Source: Rhabdornis inornatus (Eukaryota; Chordata; Aves; Passeriformes; Rhabdornithidae). From it: DNA of 64,000 nucleotides. The number at the start of each line of letters is the position of its first letter. Within the stretch, counting starts at the first letter, position 1. The position numbers and the translations under genes were made by a program. The DNA is taken from NCBI GenBank assembly GCA_013397075.1, contig VWZS01002237.1, positions 558,001 through 622,000 of the forward strand. Direction: 5' to 3'. Under the pieces are notes generated by a model. It had not been told where the DNA came from. It made no database searches and saw only the letters and a list, made by a program, of their open reading frames with translations. Shown in pieces: positions 11,862 through 21,551 of the stretch.

Positions 11862-14800
11862 TTAAGGAGGTAAGGGCTTGAAGAAAAAATCTAAAGTTTT
11901 TGTCACACCTTCTTTGGGTCGTTTTGCACTAGATCCTGCTGGCATCTTGAGCTTGTTCTTTGCCTTGGCAGGAGACCTGGAAGCCACAGCCTTTGCATTG
12001 GGAGCTGCTTCTGGAGGCATGGGAGGGCTGGGCTCCAGGAAAGAGCTTTGCAGCTCCAGAGCAAAGTGGTAGTCCACGTGCTCTGGGAACTCCCACACCA
12101 GCACGAGCTGGCCACACTTCTCACAGCGCTGCTGGTCCCCTGGAGAGGCAGGAGGCAGCAAGGTGAGCTCAGGAGAGAGTGGCAAATTCTGCTCATTTCC
12201 CTCCATAGCTGGCTGTAATTTTAGAAGGGTCCTGGAGCTGGGTGGAGTTGAGGGTGTTTGTGTAGTATCTGATGGCAGCTTCTCCTGGGGAAACGTCTTG
12301 TGTGGAGAAGTAGGGCTGGCATCTCTGTGACTCTGCTTCACAGGCGACTCCATGTCACACTGCACAGAGGCAAGTCCAACAGGCAAGCCAACAGCAGCTC
12401 TCTCTTGGTGCTCTGAGGAGTTGGGCACAGCTGACTCTGCAGTGGCAGCAGTGGGCAAGCTGGTTGCTGCCACTGCCTGTGACAGCTGCCGTTCTGCTGC
12501 CTTTTGGAAGAATGACTCAATAGCGCTCGCTGGCTTCTGCCGAAACTCTTTACTTGGGCTCCTAAAGAACTTGACCCTGGCCCTCCCACAAGACGTGGTG
12601 TTTTGGCTGGTGGTGGCAGTGCCATCAGGCTGGGTATCACCCATCAGGAAGGTGGTAATGCCTGTAGAGAGGGTGACAGGCTCCGAGAACTTGCTTGCTG
12701 AGAGTTGCACTGAAATCAGTGGTGGAGACCTGCAAAGAACAGACCAACATCAGCTCAGACACCAGCCTGGAAAGCAAGAAATCTTTTGAGGTAAGACTTT
12801 AAACAACACAAAACATTCACAGACAGGGGAACTGTAGTATCTGGAAAGGGGTGGGAGAGATGTTTGCTCTTACAAAGTGAGTATTGCTACCTCCAAAACA
12901 GACATAGCAGGCTGTGCTGGGCAAAGCAGAACCCCTCTTTCCAAAGCAGCAATTCCCAAAAGAATAGCATTGGAGCAGGAGAAGCCAACTGCCAGCCTGG
13001 ACTTTGAGTCCACTACAGGCTGAAGCTGCTGTGAGATGGGAGAGGCCTAAGGGAGCAGCAGCCTTGTCAGAGTTTAACAGACAGGACCTTCTTGCCTTCA
13101 CTGCAGAGCAGAAGGAAGGAAGCAAATACTGAAGACAGGAGTTGTGCACTTTCATTTTTCTTCCTGCCCCAATGGCTTCCTCACAAAAAGCTTTGTCCTT
13201 AGGGTAGGACAACAAGGCTTAGCTAACTTCTTCAGCCCAGTCAGGCCAGGACAGCCTTGCTCCAGCTGGACAAACCCCAGCCAGTAGCAATCCTCAGCTC
13301 TAAGTACAGAAGTGTCTCACCAGGTAAGGGGCTCAGAAAAGGCCAGGCTGTCCTACCACTAGGAGGTTGCTGCAATCTACCGTGAGGGTGCTGGGAATCA
13401 CTTTTCCTGCCACTTAATTTCACTTGAGTTCCTTCCCAAAAGGTCTCTGGCTCGTCTAGTACCTCCCACATCAGAACCAGTCCAGACAGAGGTGACCCCC
13501 TTTGCCCCACACTCACCATGCTGCCTGGTGAGCCCCAGCCACGTTGCAGTTTTGGATGAGGGTGAAGGCATCACTGCACATTTTCTGTGCGTCATAGCGG
13601 GACAGGGCGCACAGACGCGACACGCGGGTGTCCCCTTGCTGGCGGATCACCACCATCAGCTGCCGGGCCACGCGGTGGTTCTGCCGGGAGAGTAGAGCTG
13701 TGCTTCCAGCGACTCCTGCAGGAAGGGGCAGGAACGGCCGAGGGGACTGTTCCCTGCCTGGAGCCCTCCCCAGCCCCCCACCTCCCTGCTATCTCCCGAT
13801 GGTGGGGTGGGACAACAGATCCTGCCCGGTCACATTGCCAAGGGATGGGATACACAACAAGTGCTTGCACAGCTGTGCCACACAGGATGGGAAGCAGCTA
13901 GTCCTTGATTTCCCTCAAAGGCAGCTCCACACGTTTTTTTGGCCCCACTGGCCCCAGTGCCAAAGCTGGTGGATTGTTCCCACCCTGGCCTGCAGCCTAA
14001 CATCCAGATAGGAGCACAGCGCTTCCTCTCATAGCCCACGGGCACACCTGTGCCAGCAAAGGACTTGCAAGGGAGCAGCAGTGCAGCAGAAGGAAGGTGC
14101 AGTGGCTTTCAGATCCCTGCATCCTAAAGCATGGGACAAGGATTGTTCTTAACCCTGCAGTGTTCTGGGGCAAATCCATCCTGCCTGGCCATGCTCCTGC
14201 ACATCTCTCTACCTGGGAGACCTCAGCACACAGGCACACATCTGTGGGTGAGCAGATTTCCTCCCCTCCCACATACCACCCTCAGCCTCCTGCAAACCAC
14301 TCACAGTGCAAATGCACTATGTGCCTCCTTGTGTCCCCGTGCCTCCCCTCTTTACCTGGCTCCTGTCCTTGTTCAGTCTGGACTCCAGCTCCAAGGCCAG
14401 CTGCAGGAGCCAGTGCTGCACCTGGACAAAGCAGGGGTAACAGACAGGTTGGGCCTCTGCTTACAGCAGCACCACAACACAAGAGCAATGCTCTGCACAC
14501 TGGGGAATGCTGGTGGGGGATCAGACTGGAATGTACAGACTACTGTAAGGCCCCGTATCTGTACCAGACCTTGAGAAATCAGTCCAGCTGAGATTCAACA
14601 CTGCAGGCAAAGGCATTGTAGATACCATACAAGGCCTGCAGCATTACTACTAGACTTTGCCAAGTAATCTAGGTTCCCCGTCCTGGATTTCTCTTTCCAT
14701 CTACCTACAGCTCAGTGGGAACCTCACCGCAGCTAATAGCTAAAGCACAGCCTGCCTCTTTCTTTGGGCTAGTTACCTTCCTTCTAGCAACCATGCTCTT

Positions 14801-17800
14801 GAAGCTTGGCACTGTGAATAACTTTCAAACAGCACAGGCCCAGTTTTGCTTATGGAAATTACAACCAGGATGCGCTTCTTTGTGCAGGAGCTTGTTAATG
14901 CATTTCTGTCAACAGGGACTTCCAGAGCTCAAACCACCTCCTCCCACTGAGCTTCTAGTCTGAGTTTCAGGGCATAACAGTGCAGAAAAGCAGCAGTTTT
15001 GCAAGCTGGTCTTCGTTTTTAGTATTCTTATCTTCTCCAGTGTGAAAGCCAAGCCTTATGCTAGATGCAGGTTTCTCCTACCGCCTTCTGTGTGGCCAGG
15101 GCTGACTTCCCAGGGAAGTTCTTGCTGCAGCCAATAGACTGGGGCAGGTACCGGTTTTTGACAGGTTCCTCTTCAATTCCTCTGCACAAGTCATAGAGCC
15201 AAGACCTGAAAGCCACAGGGAAAGCATGAGGTTAAGGCAGCTACAGAGAGACAGGCATCACTGGGCAGCACATTAGTCTCCTGCTGAGCCCCACTTTCAA
15301 CTCAGTGCAAACTGCAACTCTCTCTCATCCCCAGCTCTACAGTTGCAGCCACACTGAACAGGCAGGATTCCTTCAGGCCACAAGTGCCTGTCAGCACAAC
15401 TCCTCCACCTCTTCTCCTGAAGTGGCAACAGTTCACCAGTCTGCAGAGCAGTCCAACCACTCTTCTGGGCCCAGAAGCTGTGTTTCAAGCTCCAGTCCAG
15501 CCCTGTAATTTCCTCTGTGATGAGACTGTCATGACTGCCCTCTTCCCAGCCTGCAGAGAACCAGCCTTTTGACCCCATCCTTGGGTGCCGTAGAGGAAGG
15601 CTAAGGCACTGGCTGACAAGCAAAATATTATCCTGGGGAGGGTGCCTGGGAGCAGGCAAGACTGGAAACCTGCTGTGGGCCCAATAGATCAATGCTTCCA
15701 AAGATGTCACTGAAATACCTTCCAACCTTCCTACTCACAGCACAACAACCTAAAAGGTTCTGTGACTGAAAGGAAGTCTCAATTCCTGCCAAGAGCCAAA
15801 TTGTGGTGAGTGGTTCATCATTACCCAGTTTTGTCTCCAAAATGTGTCTGGAGCTCAGTCTCACTGAACTGTGTCAGCTCCCCGATGTACTCTACTCCCA
15901 GGATGTCTGTGATAGCAGTGCCAAGCTTGCCTCCCAGGTTACGACTATGGCAGAGAAACAAAGAAAAAGCGAAAACATAAATGAAGCATCATGTGAAGAC
16001 TCTGACAAGTCTTGTTGCAGCAGCTGTTTCTAGATGAGGACAGCTAGAAGCTACTAGGAACTAGCAGGACAAAAGGAACACTTGGCATATAACAGCTCTT
16101 CTGCTCATAGTAAAAGTACACATAGGAGTTGAAGTAGGAACTGCTCCTTGGGTCCCCCAGTTTTAGTGCTTCTCCCTCAGCTCCTTCTGATCCCAAACCA
16201 TGCTCTGAAGATTGCCTCACATACAGTTTCCATCTTCCTACACAGACAGGACCTTTTCCCATACACACTCCTCTCCATCCCTTGCAAGACACAGAAAGCA
16301 GAGAACAGCAGTGCAGGTCGGGAGAGTACGATTAGGGATCCATTCCTCTGGAGCAGCAGTGCTGGGAACACTTCCCTACACCAGGAAAAGTACTTGTGCA
16401 CAGTGTGGATGCTCAAAAGCAAACCACTCTGCTCTCTGTGAGCACAGCTGTCACTCACATTGGGGAATAGCTATGGCCTCCTGGCCCACAGCTGCTTGTG
16501 GCTTACACCTCTGCAGCCCAGCAGTCATCCTGAGCACAGCCTTACCCTGGGAAAAGATGCCCACAGGCTGCTAGTGGGCTTTTACAGTCCCTTAAGCAGT
16601 AGGGCTGCAGCTTCCCAAGCACACTCCCCCTGAACTGTCGCTCACAGCTACAAGGGATCACTGGCAGGATTCCCTCTATTTGTTAGGAGCAGTTACTGTG
16701 GAGCTGAGAGCCTCTGCTGGCTTCTGCTGGCTGCTATCAATGAGCATCAAATTGCTGTGCTGAGGTGGCCAGGAGCAGCCCCAGGCTGCACTAAAGCAGC
16801 AGCTCCCTGGTACTTACATGCTGCTGACGGGCAGTTGGCTGAAGAGCTGCGGCACAAATCGTGCAGACACCAGTGTCTGGCGGTTGGGCTTGTTCAACCC
16901 ACAGGCCAGTTTGGCCAGTGTCTGTAACAAAGAAGAGAGTGGAAACTCAGTTATTATACACCGTGCACTGGCCTAATGTGACTCCACCCAACAGCTTGTG
17001 CTGCATCACCTCTAAGAGCTGCCTTCAGAACAGCTGCTAGGAATGTGTGCAGGGTGCACCACTGCTTGGTCTTAGGCAGTATCCACCTCAGGATTCGACA
17101 TGCACTAGCTGGGTACTCTGAAAGGAAAGCTGCTTCCAGGCTTTAGTTCTGTGAATTGCTGGACTCCTACTCCAGGAAGATAAAGATCTATCATCTGTTG
17201 TGGTTGCTATAGTTTTCCATCAGGCAAGAATGCTAGAGCTTCCACATCACCCTCACAGTCCTCCCCAGGCTATGTCTCTCACTATGTCTTTTTCCTTAAT
17301 TTTCTGTGTTTGTCTTGCTTTTTCTCAATGTCACTACTTTAACCTTCTCTCTGTGAGGTCTGCAGCAGCATAATGCTGCAAAAGGAAACCTTTGAAATGC
17401 AGAATTGCTAGCCTGGAAGGCACGTTCTCCTATACAGCTTCCCTTGCCACTCTAAGCTACCACAGGGTCAAAAATACACAGACCAGTTTGAAGTACATTT
17501 AGCTAGGTGTTTGAGGTTTTAACAACTCTAATAACTTCCTCTTTCACTGCTTTGCCATACATCTGTAACTAAGCAAAATTTCTTGCCTGCCTATTGAGCT
17601 ATGACCTTTATTAACAGCCCATTTTACAGGCTTACATACATTTGAACTAGTTTCTAGACAAAGATCCTTTTTCAAATGTCCAATCACTGTTCTTCTTCTC
17701 TAGCTGGAGACTTCCAAGTTTACCCACCTCATAAAGTGACGTGCTGCAAGCCAAACCAATAACTGAGACTTCATGGGGAGAAATCACTTACTTTTTCTGA

Positions 17801-20800
17801 CACCTTCTATAAACTGCACATGCTGAAACAGGATTTAGCATTTCTACAAGAGCACTTATATTACTGACTCATCCTGCTGCTTGTCCACAACAACTCCAGG
17901 CTACTTCCTGACTTACTGTGACTTAGCCAAAATCCTGCTGGTTGCTTTCTTTCTATAAGCCACAAAAACAGTCAGTGAGCATAAGAGGAGCATAAGAAAC
18001 ACTGTTTGGTGATTTCCGATTGATTCTAAGCTTTTTCAAGCTCAGAATTTTCAACTCTAATTTCATCTCAGAACTTTCACAGCCCAGGCCCTGAGCCCCA
18101 TCTGTGCAACACCTGAATCCATACAGCTGTTCCCTCTCTGTAGGCTTCAGTAAAAATACTTGTTCTTAGCAGACCTTGGACAGATCCCCCCAGGATCCCA
18201 CTCTAAACATCCCAATTTGAGTGCAACTCACCAAACAAAATCATTATGGGAAACAGTAATATTTTCTTTAGCTAGATGTATGCCCTTCAGACAACTTCAG
18301 TCATGTTGTCTGCTACAGTATCATCATCAGGTTATTCAGCTCAGGGTGAGGTGTGTTAGAAACCTTAACATTGACACACCTCACATCTGTAGTCCTTCCT
18401 GCATATTTGGCCACTTATGCTGTCAAAGAGGGCACATAAATTAATTTGACATAAGTAGTACTTGAGAAAACCATGCTATTATCCTCCAGGTTTTTTGGTC
18501 TCATTCATCATCTAGGTTCCTGGGGTACTCTAACAAGGTACTTCATTGTACCAAGCAGTTCCTTGGGAGTGTTTTCTGTAGAAAAAACCACAAGCATAAA
18601 GCAGATAAACTTCATCTTGAGTTTCAGGCAACAGTCGCTGCAGCCTGAGAACGGTTTTTACTGACACAAATTCCCAGCGACTCAGAGGCAGAACAGCAGA
18701 TTGGGGCACTGAGGTGAGCTGGGTTGCTTTTTGTCTTTCTGGTGAGTCAGTGTTTACCCTGCTGACCGTGGGGATTCAGGTGCTGCTCAGCCAGCTGCCA
18801 AGAGCAGCCACAGGAGCTCTTGGTGCATGACAACAGCTGCAGGAACAAACGGACTTTGATGACTTTGATGCTGCAGCTACAGAGAGTTTCCTGCCGGGTG
18901 AAAGGCAGGCTGATTTACTGAGAGCACCCCTTTTGTTCTGCAGCAAAGGTTTGTACCCACCGAGGTGAGCTGCCTGTGGAAGCACCGCACAGTGTTCTGC
19001 ACAGCCACAAGTGTGCTGTGGTGACCTCTGCACTGTGCTTGCTGCTACAGATACACAGTTCTTCAGGGATAGCACAGTACCTCACAGTGTCCTTAATCTC
19101 TCAAAAAAAATAAAAATGCTGGCACAGAAAATGGAAGCTGGGAGAAGCTCCTAGGAATATCAGGGAAGTTCTCTATTACTCTTGATTAAAGAAAGCAGAA
19201 AGGCAAATTAAACATACCTTCCATTGGAAATTCCTACACCAGTGACCTTCCTCAGCTAGCTCATTTCTGCCTCACAGTCTCCTCTAGCTTCAAACTGAGC
19301 CAGTGCAAAAGCAGTTCCAGTCCCTGCGTACAGCTGGCAGTAGTATCAACTGTTTCTGCAGCAGTCTAAAATAAAATATATTTTTTTAACTCCAAAGCAT
19401 CCATTTATTCTTCATTTTCTTGCTTTTTTTTTTTTAAGTTAGAGCCTGCCTTTATAAAGTCATACCTGTAAAAATAAGCCCCTCATCTGCAAAACAAAAG
19501 GGGTGCTCTCAGTAAATCAGCCTGCCTTTCACCCGGCAGGAAACTCTCTGTAGCTGCAGCATCAAAGTCTGTTTGTTCCTGCAGCTGCTGTCATGCACCA
19601 AGAGCTCCTGTGGCTGCTCTCAGCAGCTGGCTGAGCATCACCCAAATCCCCATGGCCAGCAGGGTAAACACTGACTCACCAAAAAGCAACCCAGCTCACT
19701 TTGGTGCCCCAGTCTGGTGTTCTTCTGCTGCCAAGTCACTCGGAATTTGTGTCAGTAAAACTGGCTACAGTGGCTCTTGCCTGAAACTCAAGGTGAAGAT
19801 TACCTGCTTTATGTTTGTTTTTTTCTACAGAAAACACTTCTGGAGGACTTAAGCCCCTTTTATTTCTAGTGAGCTCGCTCATTAGGGTACACTAAGAATC
19901 CAGGCAGTAAATGAGTGGATTGCTGGCTGTCCAGGCCCCAGCACTGGGGAAACAACTCCCCCTATTTCCAGGTATCTTATAATTTCTCTGAAGGTGTGAT
20001 CACACATGACTGCATTCCCAACTTGGTTCATCTTCTGCAGGAGACTTGTAAGTAAGGAGAGCATCTATAGCATGTTCTGACTCTACTACCCAGAAGAAAT
20101 CAGACTATGCACATACCTTGTTGTGCGAGATGCCAGCTGAACACCTGAATCCAGTAGCTGCTTCCACTGCCACCCTAATTTCTTCCACAATTACTGCGCC
20201 CATGGTCAGCTGCAGGTCAGGACAATCGGGGTTATCGAAAGACAGCGACGCCAGCCACTCGTCCAAACCACGTTGCCGCAGCTCCTCTAGAAAAGGGACA
20301 CAAAAGCGATCACAAGGGGACACGATATGGCACTTCTTGCTGAGCCCAGCAAAGGGACCCGCAGCATCAGCCAGTCCCGGCCAGCAGCCGTAGGCTTCTG
20401 TAAGCGCGTTCCAACCACAGGGAGGAGTAGCAGACACCCTAAAAGCCATTCACTGCGGAAAACACAGACCCCGTTTATCACGCTCGCGATTCGGGGGAGA
20501 CAAAGCAGGCGGGGTGGGCCCTTCTCGGGGGGCGGTGGTCGGTGCGTACCCTTCCCGCCGGGGTCAGCTCGGCGCGCGCCCTTCCCGCCGGGATCGGGGC
20601 CGGGCTCTCCGGGCAGCCCCTGCACGAAGGTGCTGGGCAGCAGCGCGGCCGGCAGGGGGCGCCCTCGCAGGTCGCGCAGCCGGTGGCGCGCGCTGCCCGT
20701 CAGGTCCAGGTACGCCTCGTCGATGCTCGCGCGCTCGATGGCGGCGAAGCGCGACAGCACCTGCATCACCTCGGCGCTGGCCTCCCGGTACCTGCCGGGC

Positions 20801-21253
20801 GGCAGGCACGGGCTCAGCCACCGCTCCGCGACACCAGGGAGGCCCACGCCGCCGCCGCCGCCTCCCTCGGCCCCGGCTCTCACCGTGTGAGGTCCGCCTT
20901 GCCCCGCGCCTGCGGCACCCGGGCCAGCGCCAGCTCGGGGCACAGCGCCCGCGCCTCCGACGCCCACATCCCGCGGGACACGCCGAAGGCGCGCGCCTCG
21001 TAGCTCACCGCGATGATCCTGCCAAGACACGGAGGTGAAGTGCAGGGCGGGCCCGGCCCCGCGGGGAGCGGGGTGGGACGAGGAGCCGGGGTCGCCAAGC
21101 CGGCTCGCCTACCTACCCGCCGCCTTGCCACTCGGTGTACTGCACCACGGCGCATGGGCGGCCGCGCAGCTGCGGGTCGAGGCGCTGCTCCACCTGCATG
21201 AAGAAGCAGTCCATGTCTACCAGGGCCACCACACGCTCTCGGCCCCGCGACAT
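11862..21253 (-). CDS. POLH: DNA polymerase eta (Y-family translesion polymerase)
   Basis: Copies across UV cyclobutane dimers in the nucleus at stalled forks; the human gene is mutated in xeroderma pigmentosum variant. Exons on the minus strand: 21253-21117, 21018-20884, 20791-20550, 20286-20117, 16921-16818, 15944-15825, 15205-15082, 14421-14356, 13680-13517, 12729-11862. They give 709 codons plus TAA (human 713), and all phases close. Visible sites: D13 in VDMDCFF; Q38 and R61; D115/E116 in SIDEAYLD; an internal FF motif (SAIESFFQKAAERQ); the UBZ zinc finger CEKC...HVDYH (about 12056-12125); and a C-terminal PIP-like TKTLDFFFKPL. The start ATG sits in the CpG-rich promoter shared with XPO5. 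The linkers in the last exon are divergent. Exon 3 ends inside a 30-bp repeat that lengthens a loop. Intron 4 holds a large inverted repeat. Confidence 0.97.
18565..18943 (+). repeat. Inverted repeat, left arm, in POLH intron 4
   Basis: This arm of about 376 bp is matched in reverse complement by 19487-19839. Shared blocks include agtgttttctgtagaaaaa at the outer end, gggttgctttt, and gaaaggcaggctgatttact at the inner end. By eye the identity is high, roughly 85-90%. This arm has small insertions relative to the other: a repeated gactttgat and an extra tgtctttc. It lies between POLH exons 4 and 5. No coding potential is seen. Confidence 0.9.
19487..19839 (-). repeat. Inverted repeat, right arm, in POLH intron 4
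   Basis: Reverse-complement partner of 18565-18943, separated from it by a 543-bp unique spacer. The inner edge begins ctgcaaaacaaaaggggtgc and the outer edge ends ttctacagaaaacactt. It could be two oppositely oriented copies of an uncatalogued repeat or a local inverted duplication. I recognise no transposase, LTR or target-site duplication. Confidence 0.9.
20521..20610 (-). repeat. POLH: 30-bp tandem repeat spanning POLH exon 3 donor
   Basis: Three adjacent 30-bp GC-rich units begin at plus-strand positions 20521, 20551 and 20581. Each starts cttc(c/t)cg. Two units are coding in POLH exon 3 and give decapeptides GEPGPDPGGK and GARRADPGGK. The third, more diverged unit contains the splice donor and runs into the intron. 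The period is a multiple of three, so copy-number change would keep the frame. Confidence 0.85.
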
Positions 21254-21371
21254 CCCGCCGCCGCCACCGGCTCCCGCGCGACTGAGTGAATGATTGAATA
21301 ACCGCCCGCTCGGTGGGGCGGAGAGCCCCGCCTAGGCCCGCCGCTTTGTGGCACCCGTACTTTCCGCGCGG

Positions 21372-21391
21372 GGCACGCCGGGAGTCGTAGT
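21372..21391 (-). promoter_or_regulatory. ZNF143/THAP11-like site
   Basis: The minus strand reads ACTACGACTCCCGGCGTGCC, close to the known SBS-type consensus ACTACAAYTCCCAGMRTGCC. It is located centrally in the POLH/XPO5 promoter. This is a motif match only. Confidence 0.6.
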
Positions 21392-21470
21392 TCTCCAGGG
21401 TGTGGTGTGGCTTGCGCGTGTTCCCGCCGCGACGGTGCGCGGCGCCCGCGTTTTCCCCGTGGCCGCTGAG

Positions 21471-21480
21471 GCGCATGCGC
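21471..21480. promoter_or_regulatory. NRF1 site GCGCATGCGC
   Basis: A perfect self-complementary match to the NRF1 consensus, 72 bp upstream of the XPO5 ATG. It is likely to lie at or in the XPO5 5'UTR or core promoter. Confidence 0.75.
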
Positions 21481-21551
21481 GGAGCTGTGTCGCGGCTGCC
21501 CCGCTCGTCCCTCCCGTGGGTGGCCGGTGGCGTGCGCCCGCCGCTGCCGCC

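Larger units (their letters stand above)
21254..21551. promoter_or_regulatory. Bidirectional POLH/XPO5 promoter
   Basis: There are 298 bp between the divergent ATGs of POLH (minus) and XPO5 (plus), TATA-less and CpG-rich. Visible motifs: a perfect NRF1 palindrome GCGCATGCGC at 21471-21480; a ZNF143/THAP11-like element at 21372-21391 (minus strand ACTACGACTCCCGGCGTGCC); a GC box GGGGCGG at 21315-21321; and an E2F-like TTTCCGCG at 21361-21368. Such combinations are typical of divergent housekeeping promoters. Transcription starts are not visible from sequence. Confidence 0.85.

Noticed and set aside
15700..15775. Weak CR1-tail-like sequence (ataccttccaacc...ggttctgtgact)
   Set aside because: Only short, scattered similarity to the CR1 3' end. 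It is insufficient to call an element.
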